From assembly GCA_029237695.1 (NCBI GenBank), contig CM055266.1, forward strand, positions 123,308,569 through 123,372,568: DNA of 64,000 nucleotides, given 5' to 3'. A model generated the notes under the pieces. That model was not told the DNA's origin. It made no database searches and saw only the letters and a list, made by a program, of their open reading frames with translations. Of the stretch, positions 24,259 to 33,200 are shown one piece after another. Each line of letters begins with the position of its first letter. Position 1 is the stretch's first letter. Source of the DNA: Conchocele bisecta. Its lineage: Eukaryota > Mollusca > Bivalvia > Lucinida > Thyasiridae. The translations under genes and the position numbers were made by a program.

Positions 24259-24634
24259 CATCGATGTCATCGGCGTATGTTTTTGAAAAACCGAGCCGCA
24301 CAGCCAAATCCGTGGTGATCATTACCCGGTTTGCGGGTTCGACGGTTAAGGTCGTGAGTCCGGTGGCTTTCGAGATTGTGAGGCTGGCTCTACCAGCAAG
24401 CTCCGACGCGACAAAAGCTTGGAGGGATCTCGAACTCCAAAGGCCGGGGGGCATATTTACAGGTACTCTTCGTCTATCCTTCTCGTAGGCGAATCCTTTG
24501 CCATTCACCACGTTTTTCCACCCAACCGTGAAGGTGATTGATCTGAGGCCTACCCGGCGTTTTCCGCAGCAGTTGTCGATCGACTTTTGAAGTTCACAAC
24601 TCCCATTTTGAACATTAGTGATAGAAGCAAACAT

Positions 24635-24648
24635 AATAATATCTTTTG
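24635..24648. promoter_or_regulatory. Divergent gene junction, 14-bp gap (element 1)
   Basis: The ATG of the minor virion candidate on - (24634) and the ATG of the large conserved protein on + (24649) are only 14 bp apart, with the same spacing in element 2 (46765-46778). Promoter signals must therefore lie inside one or both coding regions, or the start sites are longer than drawn. Confidence 0.45.
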
Positions 24649-26004
24649 ATGGATACCAAAGCATTTAGCTTTAACTCTAATGCGAAGTACGTGGTCGGAG
24701 GTAAATACACGCAAAAAGACGTTGTTGACCACCTTGTACACCCAACTGTAACGGTTAGACCTAAAAGTGACTTTACCACCAATTTTCCCGACATATTTGA
24801 ACGATATAGGCTGCCCAAGATTACTACGATGGAGGCCGTGAACGGGTGGAAAGCAACACCGATGCAGTTTTGGCAGAATCAGCTAAATTTCGCTGTATGG
24901 TGCGCAACGGCCGGATGCGGAGTTTCGCATCAAGACCATCTGACATCCGAGAATGTCATGCTCCGAAGTGTCTACAACTTTCACACGTATTACACCATTA
25001 GGAGGATTATCAAAGAACTAGGTATTCCACTACCTCAAGATGACGCATGGAATCCCATTTCCAACAAGTACGATCGTAGGGCGTTCGAAAGACTGTGTAA
25101 CGAATTTAACGTTTCAAAAGATGCAGACTGGAGACAGAAAGTATTTCCTGGCCTCGGGGACGTTCTCATTCGGGGCCAGTCCGGGAATTGGACGCAGACT
25201 GATTTTAGACACGATCGATCGGGTGACCACATCGTCAGTCGGAACGCCGGGAATTTTGATCCCGCGACGATGACCTTCGGGCCGGAAGTATCTGGAGGTC
25301 GGCACTGCGGCGTCTCATCCTGCGAATGGTTACCTCCGAAACGAGCTCACATAGATTACATACAGCAGGTCCGGGACGCGTGGGGTACATTTATGTTAGA
25401 TAAGGGTATGTGGTTCACGCAGGCCGGGGTTACTCGCCTCAACGACTCCATTCGGACATACGTCTGGGCCATCCTCGGCGCACAGAAGCAAACTCGCAGT
25501 TCTATACTAGGCAAGGGAACGGCGTTTGACGCGCAAAAACAATTCTTGGCACTCGTCGAGGACGCCATCTCAGCTAAGGTGGACCTGGAGAAGGCGATCG
25601 AGCAGTATCAAGACGTTTTGCAGAATGCCAGCACCCCGGTAGACTACGTATTCGGAATAGGTCTTTATATGGCACCGAGTGATATGATACTACGAGACGA
25701 CCCGGTTGACGGTTACAATAATCAGATCGTAATCGCCACCGTCAATCAAAAAATCGGCCACAACTGGAACGTGAACGTGGATATCATCAAGCGCACCCAC
25801 AACAGTGGAACCGATTTTATAAAACCACCAATTCACGAATTGGGCCACCCATCAAGTTCATTCGAACCCAGTGTTCCACCGAGTTCCGCTCCTGTTTCAC
25901 CCTCTGTAATAGGACCCCCAATTCACGAATTAAGTTCCCCCCTCAACACTGTTGAACGCGATTGGGGAAAAATAGTGTCACAACCCAGGAGGAGGAGAAA
26001 TTAG
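24649..26004 (+). CDS. Large conserved Polinton-associated protein (element 1)
   Basis: A 451-residue intact protein starting MDTKAFSFNSNAKYVVGG. The body (residues of about 20-390) is well conserved with element 2 and contains WQNQLNFAVWCATAGCGVS, FERLCNEFNVSKDADWRQK, RLNDSIRTYVWAILGAQKQ and GYNNQIVIAT. The last 60 residues are Pro/Ser-rich and carry two copies of PPIHEL encoded by palindromic inserts (see 25828 and 25918). I recognise the family as recurrent in cnidarian and mollusc Polinton-like elements, but its function is not known to me; its size and placement beside the capsid block suggest a structural protein. The start was set at the ATG, not the upstream TTG. The 3' end converges on the next gene with a 29-bp gap. 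Confidence 0.75.
   Translation: MDTKAFSFNSNAKYVVGGKYTQKDVVDHLVHPTVTVRPKSDFTTNFPDIFERYRLPKITTMEAVNGWKATPMQFWQNQLNFAVWCATAGCGVSHQDHLTSENVMLRSVYNFHTYYTIRRIIKELGIPLPQDDAWNPISNKYDRRAFERLCNEFNVSKDADWRQKVFPGLGDVLIRGQSGNWTQTDFRHDRSGDHIVSRNAGNFDPATMTFGPEVSGGRHCGVSSCEWLPPKRAHIDYIQQVRDAWGTFMLDKGMWFTQAGVTRLNDSIRTYVWAILGAQKQTRSSILGKGTAFDAQKQFLALVEDAISAKVDLEKAIEQYQDVLQNASTPVDYVFGIGLYMAPSDMILRDDPVDGYNNQIVIATVNQKIGHNWNVNVDIIKRTHNSGTDFIKPPIHELGHPSSSFEPSVPPSSAPVSPSVIGPPIHELSSPLNTVERDWGKIVSQPRRRRN
25828..25843. repeat. CCAATTCACGAATTGG palindrome in a coding frame
   Basis: A perfect 16-bp palindrome (7-bp arms, 2-bp centre) that encodes PIHEL in the frame of the large conserved protein. Near-identical copies occur at 25918-25933, 52560-52575 and 52640-52655. 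Confidence 0.85.
25918..25933. repeat. CCAATTCACGAATTAA palindromic insert
   Basis: Second copy within the same reading frame, again encoding PIHEL. It is followed at about 25944 by the shorter palindrome CAACACTGTTG. Confidence 0.8.
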
Positions 26005-26033
26005 GGCTCGTCGTAGCCCTCGTGGTGGTCGGA

Positions 26034-27437
26034 CTATTTGCGCTTTGGATTTAGGAACTCTCGGGAGGCTAAAAGTAGGAGACCGGCGATTGCCACGATT
26101 AGAGCCCAAACATTATCGGCGTGCCATCCGGCCGTTTTTGATAATATAGATAGCAAGAAGGAGAGTAGACCCCCGATCAACCCAGGCAGCGCGGCAGCCA
26201 ACTTTCCTGCTAATTTAGCCAAGAGATTGGCGAGGGCTTTTAGTTGTTTTTTTACCCATTCCTTGGCTCCGCCGGATGGAGCTGGTGCTGGCGCTGGTGC
26301 TGGTGCTGGCGCGGGTGCTGGTGCCGAACCACCCGTGATAGACAGAACTAGAGACGATATAGATAGAATTAGTGTCGATATAATCATGGTGAAAGCTGTG
26401 AGGATGGTTACTATCGTGACGCCCTTCTCTCTGAACAGAGTGCGAAGACGTTCACCGAGTGTCGTGTCCTTGCGCAGGATACTCGTGATTGATTCGTGGC
26501 TACGACTTAATTGTCCAGAGAGTGTCTCACGGTTAATTGAGACAGCCGCTAAGCGAGCTTCTCTTTCGTCCCGCAACGACCGCAGGAGTTTCTTGATCCG
26601 CTCGGTATATTCTCTATCGCCACGGGCTTCCCCAAGTTTTCTTTTTTCTTGCTCGATATGTTCGTCCAGCTCCGTGAGTTTGGAGAGGTTATTAACTAGT
26701 TCACCACGGCCCGTTTGCAGAACCTTATTGAGTCCCAGGAGTTCGCGAAGAGTTAACGGTGGGTCATACTTCGTGCCGTTTATTTCGTTGACCGTGGTTT
26801 CCACCGTGTTAATAGCGTCGGTGACTATGCGAGGGACCTCACTGATATCGCTCGTTTCTATAGCGGCGGCCGTCTTCACCAGCGTTTCGTCGGTATCCTG
26901 CATGGTTTTTACCATTTTTGTAGGCACCCGCGACCACTCATCGGTCACTCCGAGAGCTCGAGCGAACATTGCTCCATATCGGGTCACTGAAGAGGGGCTG
27001 AGGAACTTGGTCGGGTCGTTCTTGTACGTCAGCAACTTCCAGGTATTGCCCCATTGAACCCACAGGTCTCCACTTTTAGTGCTGCGGAACTCCAACGTGG
27101 CATTGATGCCGCGTTTAGACACTTTACTCTCCCACCGTTTCACCAGAGAATCCGTTTCCGGGAGACCAGCCAGCTCACCCTCGGAGATTCCAGCAGGAAT
27201 ATCGGCACCGCCCGCCCATGTCGGAGTTTCGGGTGGGGCCTCCCACGTATGTAAAGGTGTATTACCCCGATACATCTCGGGTGTCGGGAAGAATGTCTCA
27301 AACAAACGTGTATTCCCGGGTTGAAACAAATTCTTCTCGGGTGTGTCAAACAAATAAGAAACAGTCGCTCCGACTGCCGACACGACTGAAACTTCTTTCC
27401 TGAAAGATGGAACACCTGTCAGCACGACTGCCGGCAC
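26034..27437 (-). CDS. Coiled-coil/membrane protein, N-terminus uncertain (element 1)
   Basis: Homologue of 48157-49449 in element 2. From N to C: a variable region with GDLWVQWGNTWKLLTYK, the block LTLRELLGLNKVLQTGRGEL, and a long charged coiled coil (LTELDEHIEQEKRKLGEARG onward). Then come a hydrophobic helix (GVTIVTILTAFTMIISTLIL), a (PA)n linker, a basic amphipathic segment (KEWVKKQLKALANLLAKLAG) and a C-terminal membrane segment before NPKRK. The open frame continues to 27437 but only with a GTG start, and the sequence beyond about 27350 belongs to the neighbouring gene's homology. I infer that the real 5' end was lost with the capsid-ATPase deletion. Function unknown; the family is common in coral and mollusc Polinton-like elements. 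Confidence 0.65.
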   Translation of the reverse strand: MPAVVLTGVPSFRKEVSVVSAVGATVSYLFDTPEKNLFQPGNTRLFETFFPTPEMYRGNTPLHTWEAPPETPTWAGGADIPAGISEGELAGLPETDSLVKRWESKVSKRGINATLEFRSTKSGDLWVQWGNTWKLLTYKNDPTKFLSPSSVTRYGAMFARALGVTDEWSRVPTKMVKTMQDTDETLVKTAAAIETSDISEVPRIVTDAINTVETTVNEINGTKYDPPLTLRELLGLNKVLQTGRGELVNNLSKLTELDEHIEQEKRKLGEARGDREYTERIKKLLRSLRDEREARLAAVSINRETLSGQLSRSHESITSILRKDTTLGERLRTLFREKGVTIVTILTAFTMIISTLILSISSLVLSITGGSAPAPAPAPAPAPAPAPSGGAKEWVKKQLKALANLLAKLAGKLAAALPGLIGGLLSFLLSILSKTAGWHADNVWALIVAIAGLLLLASREFLNPKRK

Positions 27438-27861
27438 GGCTGCCGATACGGTCCCGAAAGAAAATGAAAACGCGGCGCGTCGCGAGCGTCTAGTTGCGCT
27501 GGTTGCTGGGGGACAGTCGGGGCATTATCTCGGTAGGCGTCTCTCAGTTTGTCAGGTGGATAAGATGTCAGATGCGGAGGTCGATACGATGTACGCGCGA
27601 TACGAATCCAAATTAGGTGCGGAGATGACAAAAACTCTCGGATCGGCGGCTATTCATTTGTACGCTACCACCGTTAGTATATATCTCCCTATACCAGACA
27701 CCGCGGGGTTGATTCGCGATCTAGAGACTGACCCTTTTATAGGACACACTCTTAGAACAGCATGCTGCTCAATGTATCACAAGTTTGGAATGTACTTAGC
27801 TCCGCTGACAACCGCGTTGACCACGGGTAAACACTGTCAATTTGGACATATATGCCCATGA
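27358..27861 (+). CDS. Conserved Polinton-associated protein, 5' end lost (element 1)
   Basis: This open frame encodes NENAARRERL, then SGHYLGRRLSVCQVDKMSD, AEVDTMYARYESKLGAEMT, a hydrophobic helix and TALTTGKHCQFGHICP before TGA at 27859. I recognise the LSVCQVDKMSDAE..YARYE..LGA block as a family found in invertebrate Polinton-like elements; its function is not known. A TAA at 27352-27354 bounds the frame and there is no ATG before 27559, so the normal start is missing. This fits the deletion junction placed at about 27350-27368. The element 2 copy is 51712-52263. Confidence 0.6.
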   Translation, partial: ETVAPTADTTETSFLKDGTPVSTTAGTAADTVPKENENAARRERLVALVAGGQSGHYLGRRLSVCQVDKMSDAEVDTMYARYESKLGAEMTKTLGSAAIHLYATTVSIYLPIPDTAGLIRDLETDPFIGHTLRTACCSMYHKFGMYLAPLTTALTTGKHCQFGHICP

Positions 27862-27877
27862 ACTATAAGCTCTGAAA

Positions 27878-28245
27878 ATGATGACACAAGACGCACCCAC
27901 GAGAGTGACGGAGTTGAACCCGATTGCTCCAACACAATCGAACCCGAGTGTTACTCCGCCACTGGATGACATACCGCGTATAAAAAATCCTAAAAGACAG
28001 GCGGCTGGGAGAGCGGCTGCTGTCACACGAAACCGATTGCTCCAAATGATTGGATCCCGTGGGTTGTTGTTGGTGGTCTGTCAGTTTTGGGCACCCTGTA
28101 TGTGTTTTACCGTTTCAATAACAGGTCATCAACGAGGCTGAAATTGAAAAAACAACCCCCAACACTGTTGGACGCGGTTCCTATCCAATCGTTGAGGGAT
28201 GCGCCCCATTTAAACATTAAACGCGATCCTTTTTATATGCAATAA
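27878..28245 (+). pseudogene. Small basic/membrane protein, frameshifted (element 1)
   Basis: The N-terminal part reads MMTQDAPTRVTELN, then IKNPKRQAAGRAAAVTR. The membrane segment and the conserved end (DAPHLNIKRDPFYMQ) are in another frame, ending at TAA 28243-28245. Compared with element 2 (52284-52826) a stretch is missing and the frame is shifted around 28030. The stop overlaps the next ATG by one base (TAATG), the spacing of a compact viral gene cluster. Family seen in related elements; function unknown. Confidence 0.6.
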
Positions 28246-28478
28246 TGGCTGAACAAGATGGTAAAATGATAGTGAATGCGCTTTATCACGCCGTGGTGAT
28301 ATCGGGTCTCAGTATCGGGTACGCTCGACTGTCAAAGATGACCCTAGGATGGTCCGCTCCCAAATTGGACTTTACTGCGAGAGACGTAGGGCTCGTGACC
28401 TTAGATGTAGCGGCCGCAGTTTGGACCCGAGATTATCTAATTAAAGCTGGAATTATACCCGTTAATATATGGAAATAA
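28245..28478 (+). CDS. Small membrane-associated protein (element 1)
   Basis: A 77-residue intact protein, MAEQDGKMIVNALYHAV..., with a hydrophobic first third, a short basic patch (SKMTLGWSAPKLDFTARD) and a second hydrophobic stretch ending IIPVNIWK. Conserved in element 2 (52835-53068) with scattered substitutions. Such two-helix small proteins recur in the same position in related elements. No function is known. It is separated from the next ATG by one base. Confidence 0.7.
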   Translation: MAEQDGKMIVNALYHAVVISGLSIGYARLSKMTLGWSAPKLDFTARDVGLVTLDVAAAVWTRDYLIKAGIIPVNIWK

Positions 28479-28479
28479 A

Positions 28480-28911
28480 ATGGCTACGATCGGAATAATA
28501 GTAGGAGGAGCGCTCGTGAACGCATTGGCGTTCAGCGGCAGCAACTTTCTATTCTCTAAACTAAAAAACTCAAACGCGGATGAGGAGCGCGAGCGTCACG
28601 ATTTAGCTGTAGAACAACTCAATAGCGCGAAGGAAGCGTGGTCACGAAAACGAACCGCCCATCTCGACTGGGTCAACGAAGAGCTTCGCCGCGAGAATCA
28701 CACCGCGCAAACTTTCCAGAACGTTGAAGAAGCCAACCGCGAGTACGCGCTGGCATATCCGCAGAGAAGTCTCGATCCAATGAATCGTGAGCCCCAACTT
28801 TCAGATTTCTATGTACCTTCAGAGGCCCAAAAAGACCGCGAGATCGCGTTCATCGTCGTGGGAATGGGTGTGGTGGATTTCGTCGGCTACTATATTCAAT
28901 CGAAATTTTAA
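28480..28911 (+). CDS. Membrane-anchored coiled-coil protein (element 1)
   Basis: A 143-residue intact protein, MATIGIIVGGALVNALAFSG..., with an N-terminal membrane segment and a long charged helix (ERHDLAVEQLNSAKEAWSRK). A PQLSDFYVPSEAQKDREIAF block follows, then a C-terminal membrane segment. Homologue at 53069-53480 in element 2, where it is frameshifted. The family is recognisable in other invertebrate Polinton-like elements; function unknown. Two membrane ends flanking a helix would suit a virion or membrane-remodelling protein, but this is a guess. Confidence 0.7.
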   Translation: MATIGIIVGGALVNALAFSGSNFLFSKLKNSNADEERERHDLAVEQLNSAKEAWSRKRTAHLDWVNEELRRENHTAQTFQNVEEANREYALAYPQRSLDPMNREPQLSDFYVPSEAQKDREIAFIVVGMGVVDFVGYYIQSKF

Positions 28912-28939
28912 TTTTTAATAATTTTTTTTATATAGAACG

Positions 28940-29242
28940 ATGTTAGTTGACGAACTTTATTACGCTATGATCGATGTAGGCTACACTGCCTAAAAACATC
29001 GTATAGCTGGTGCAAAGAGTATGATTCGTCTGACCCAAGATTCTCTCGAGGACGGAAAAGCGGCCACCCTTTTCGCAAAGCGGATGTTAGAATCCTCCTC
29101 AACTCCAATCGATTCCCTTCAGAACTTAACCTCCAAAACCAATCGCGATTGGAATTGTACTTCCAACAAAGGTTTATTATTAATGACGCAGTTACCGGAC
29201 GAGTGCATGTTGGAGATTGTCCGATATATTAGAATACGATGA
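28940..29242 (+). pseudogene. Small conserved protein before the integrase, broken (element 1)
   Basis: Starts MLVDELYYAMIDVGYTA, after which a TAA at 28991-28993 replaces the CAA codon seen in element 2. The frame continues with KSMIRLTQDSLED and ends CMLEIVRYIRIR at 29242, with a second small deletion relative to element 2 around 29055. Its TGA overlaps the integrase ATG (ATGA). A CCAATCGCGATTGG palindrome at 29139-29152 lies inside it and accounts for extra sequence relative to the homologue. Function unknown. Confidence 0.6.
29139..29152. repeat. CCAATCGCGATTGG palindrome
   Basis: Perfect 14-bp palindrome. It belongs to the CCAAT..ATTGG family scattered through both elements (48052, 48873, 49314, 52484, 52766 and others). 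Confidence 0.8.
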
Positions 29243-30261
29243 ACAGGCGCAAACTTGATACGAAACTAACGCGCAAGCTGGCGAATACGTACTATAGCCC
29301 ACGCGGCTACTGGAAGGGACTCGCGGCCATCAAGAACCTCGCGGCGGCGACCAAGGTTTCCGAAAACGCTGTCAAGGAATGGCTCAAGAAGCAGGCCATC
29401 TGGCAGATCTATTTACCCGCGCCTCGCAATATTCCGCGCCCGAAATTCGACGTGCCGGTGCCGAACCAAGTTCACCAAGCGGATCTCCTGTTTCTCCCTC
29501 ACGATCGCGTCGGTCGCAAGACGTACAAGTACGCACTGACAATCGTTGACGTAGCGAGTCGTTATAAGGGGGCTGAGCCGTTGGCCACTAAAGAGTCTAA
29601 GGAAGTGGCCGAGGCTCTTTCCCGAATATATAAGAGGAGTCCTCTCAAATGGCCGAATCTTCTCCAGGTTGATCCCGGCCGCGAGTTCATGGGTGCGGTC
29701 TCTCATCTATTGTCTAAGCACAAAGTTTCTATCAGACGCGGCCGCGTCAACATCCACTGGCACCAGGGGATCGTGGAACGCTTCAATCGAACCCTGGCTG
29801 AGAGACTGTTCGGACACCAATACGCTAAAGAACTTGTAGACCCTCATTCGCGATCGACCAAGTGGGTGGCCAGACTGCCCGCCGTGGTCTCCGCACTGAA
29901 CGGAGAGGTGACCAGATTGATAGGTAAGAAGCCCGTAGATGCTATCAAGTTTAAAAGGGTGACGAGCAAGCCCTCCGCCGTCTCGCGCGGGCGACCCGTT
30001 GGTTTAGAGGAGCAACAATCGGCGATTGCACTTCCGTCGGATGTTGACGTCCGGTACCTCTATCAACTGGGAGAGCTCGAAGGTGGCAGCCGCCGCGCGA
30101 CTGAGCCCGTGTGGTCTCTCAATGTATATCATATAGATCGATCTATTACCAAACCCGATGAGCCCGTGCTCTACTATTTGGATGATGGGCCATCTCGCGG
30201 GTTTGTTCGCGAAGAACTTCTTATGGTGCCTTCTGACACCCAGTTACCCCCGGATCGTTAG
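29239..30261 (+). CDS. Retrovirus-type integrase (element 1)
   Basis: A 340-residue intact frame. An N-terminal helical region (SPRGYWKGLAAIKNLAAATKV) is followed by the RNase-H-fold catalytic core. The first Asp is in NQVHQADLLFLP, the second in LLQVDPGREFMG and the Glu in QGIVERFNRTL, with 34 residues between the second Asp and the Glu. The C-terminal domain (DVRYLYQLGELEGGSRR to VREELLMVP) resembles an SH3-like DNA-binding tail. Polinton integrases cut and join element ends to host DNA, consistent with the short target duplication here. The ATG overlaps the stop of the upstream gene. The homologue in element 2 has two nonsense codons, so this is the only intact copy in the window. Its GC-balanced codon use contrasts with the AT-rich polymerase beside it. 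Confidence 0.9.
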   Translation: MNRRKLDTKLTRKLANTYYSPRGYWKGLAAIKNLAAATKVSENAVKEWLKKQAIWQIYLPAPRNIPRPKFDVPVPNQVHQADLLFLPHDRVGRKTYKYALTIVDVASRYKGAEPLATKESKEVAEALSRIYKRSPLKWPNLLQVDPGREFMGAVSHLLSKHKVSIRRGRVNIHWHQGIVERFNRTLAERLFGHQYAKELVDPHSRSTKWVARLPAVVSALNGEVTRLIGKKPVDAIKFKRVTSKPSAVSRGRPVGLEEQQSAIALPSDVDVRYLYQLGELEGGSRRATEPVWSLNVYHIDRSITKPDEPVLYYLDDGPSRGFVREELLMVPSDTQLPPDR

Positions 30262-33200
30262 AGAGGTTCCGTATGTATTCCGTCTGGTAACACGCGTCTT
30301 TTATCGTAGTATGCCGAGAGTCCTAATTTTTGTTGACAGTACGTTTTCATAACGCCGTCTTTCATTTTAAATCCTCTATTTTGCGCTACATCTATAATGT
30401 GTTTTCCATCTTCTGTAGTTTCGCTTAGTACTCGTTTATATCTATCCCAATTTAAATCGTTAGTTCTCTTGGACATTCCTTTCGCGGAGTTTTTATTAAT
30501 TTAATTAAGTTTTTCCACGAAATAACACTTACTAGATAACGCTATCGCCCTATCTCCGCTAAATTCCATTTTGAAAAGTCCTGGCTCGCTATTACTCCAT
30601 TTATCCCAAGCCAACCATTTCTTTTTTTCTTTTTCAAACTCGTCTAGTAAGTTAGGTCTAATCAATTCCTCTATCGTTTTTCCACTAACTCCTATATACA
30701 TACTATCCGTGTCCATCTGTATTAATTCGAAGTCTTCTCTTTTTACGTATTTGTCTAGAAATTCGTAGTAAAATTCCAACATTCTCAATTTAGCGTGTTG
30801 ATAAACCGCTATTCCGCAGTGGAATGGTCTCTTTACTGAGCACCGGGGTTTTCTTGAAGATATTTCGTACGCATCTCCTATCTCTTCCAAATCATCAAAA
30901 TACGCGGATCTTAATGCTTTGTCAACACACGTTTCGTCTCGCGTATATGTCGTATTTAAATGTCTCTCCGTTGCCTCTATCATTTTTCCGCAACACGAGT
31001 TTCCTAATAATTTCATTATGTCGGCCACCGGTTTCTTATTAGGTTCTACATCCCCCGTTTGTCTTGCGGCTGTAACTTCTTTAGCGAACCATTCGAAGGG
31101 TTTACCACTAATATAATCTATAACACGATGAACTCCCGTTATTACTAGGCCGTGTTTTAAATACCATTTCAACAGTGGCGCGTACAGCAATACTTTAGTG
31201 GCCGACATAGATCCCACCATTTTTTTCCATCTCCTCTTGTTCGGCCAGTATCTGTTAAATATTTTAACATGTGTGTGGGAACTTCATCAATCTCTACTTC
31301 TCTGTTTATAAATATTGGGGACATTTCGGAAAACTTATCTTTTAAGTTGTGTGGAACTTCTATATCCACCTCCGCAAACCCAAACCAGTCTCCAGATAAA
31401 ACTCTTTTACAAAACATTTTAATAAATTTAGGGTTATGTGGGTTATTTATATGATGTATAGTTTCTTTCCCACACGGCATCTCTTTATTTAACGTAGATA
31501 AATATAACGCGTTTGCATCGTACCCCAAAACAGCCTCGCAAGGTTTGGAACCCACTCTAATATTTGAAACACCGGCTTCCGCATATGGCGTAAATACTAT
31601 CGATGGACCACCAACTAGAGCGTCTTTCATCATTTTGTATGTTTCTTCTTTCGGCGTGCATAGAGCATCCTCCGGTATAATCGTCTTTGAAGATTTTGTT
31701 CTTTAATGGTTCCTCTCAATAAATATTGTATAGCCACACCCGGTAGTGTTACCGCGTCTTTGAAGATATCTACGCCTCTGTGTTTATAAAATTCACACAT
31801 TTTCCCCACAGCTTCTAGGAACGGTGCTACATCTAAATCGTTATAATATTTCAACCAATCTCTGAAAGTTTTCATATTATTTTCTTCGAAAATTCTGCGA
31901 CATTTACTTAATTCTGTTTCGTCTAGTAACATTTTCCCAGATAGTTTGGAATACCAATTCTCTATATCCGGTAGTCCTGGGTAATCCAGCTTGTACGTAG
32001 AATCGAACCACTCGTATGGAAAGAAAGATTTCTGTCCTTTGCAGTAGTAGGCTTTTATCCAACTATCGTAACTTACACCGGGTCCTAGGTAAAGTATTAC
32101 ATCAAGAAATCTGAACTCCGGAGTAAATAGAAATATTGTCGCGCTCGCACGTTTTCCGACCATTACTTTCTTCGTTGTTGATGACAGTTCACCTACTAAA
32201 TATTTCTTTATTAAGTTTATATCGTACTTACTGCTGTTAAAACCTATAACCAGTACTTGCTCTATCCACTGTTCGATCTGGGCGATTTGTTTTTCGCGTA
32301 AATATTCCATACTTCTTCTCTTATAGCTTTTCCCCTGACTTTCAAATCTTCTGCGAATTTTTCTATAAGTTTTGCGGGATCTTTATCACAAATATGAGCT
32401 ACCGTTCCTGAGAAATTATCTCCTATACTAACGCTTACCGGAACGTGCTCAGCTTCGTACTCTAAACTATTACCGGTAGTTTCAACTTCTGGCTGGAGAT
32501 ACGCCTCAAAATCGTATACTATCTGATATGGATAAAGAGTAGTGTCGCAACCGATCTTTATATCTTTACCCGTTTTTCGAAATTCGCATTCCCACATAAC
32601 TACTAGGTTGAATTCTTTGCTTTTTCTAATTACTTTATCTCTTCTCATTGTGGGGATGCGCGTTCTCTTTTTTATGCTTTGCATGAATCTCACACCCGTG
32701 CCAGTAACAGCCGTGATATTGATATACGGTATTGGTTTCTGGACAGTATCCATCTACCGAGCTCCTAAAATCCATCTTTCACCTCCGTGACCGCACTGTT
32801 CGTGGTGAATGTGAATTCCCTCCCGCTTTTCCACAGAGTGCATCCAATCGATCGCACCATAACTGTTAGAACCTTTTGGGTAGAACGCTTTCTCGAACGA
32901 CGAACGCGGGCGCTCTAAATAATTACCATCGCATATTACTTTTGTCTCACCTCTCATACATGTTGGTCCGTGTCTCTTCATATTACTCGCTTTCGTGAAT
33001 TTCTGCTTGCAATTATCGCAGGCGTAAATTTTAGATAGGTTTTTTAAGGTTTTTTTATCAGAAATGCGTGATTATTAAACAGTCCTATTGTCATTGGTTT
33101 ATTACCTATTGCATCATAGTGCGCTGGTACCTTTTTCAACCACCATACATTACATTCGGTGGGTTGATATACTTCTATACCAATTTTAAAAAACTCTTCA

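Larger units (their letters stand above)
21334..24634 (-). pseudogene. Candidate minor virion (penton-like) protein, split by a LINE (element 1)
   Basis: Homologue of the intact 46078-46764 gene of element 2. The N-terminal half (24634 down to 24248) contains SCELQKSIDNCCGKRRVGLRS and PPGLWSSRSLQAF. The C-terminal half (21622 down to 21334) contains FTKTLRVHLDQLNTSYNT. Between them sits a 2.6-kb non-LTR retrotransposon flanked by AAACAATTCAG. The C-terminal half also carries a 17-bp deletion near 21485 relative to element 2, which shifts the frame. I start at the second ATG (24634) because the first lies inside the divergent neighbour. Inactive. The pattern of a short beta-rich protein with a GLRSIT..GW block recurs in invertebrate Polinton-like elements; calling it penton-like is inference. 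Confidence 0.7.

Noticed and set aside
26038..27057. A 339-codon + frame opposite the coiled-coil/membrane gene of element 1
   Set aside because: Exact shadow of the - strand gene; the amino-acid sequence is low-complexity (GAGAGAG) and the homologous region in element 2 gives only a shorter, different frame.
30501..30503. The TAA near the end of polymerase B as a natural stop with a separate small gene after it
   Set aside because: The same segment continues the polymerase homology in other Polintons, and in element 2 the junction is disrupted differently, so a mutation is more likely.
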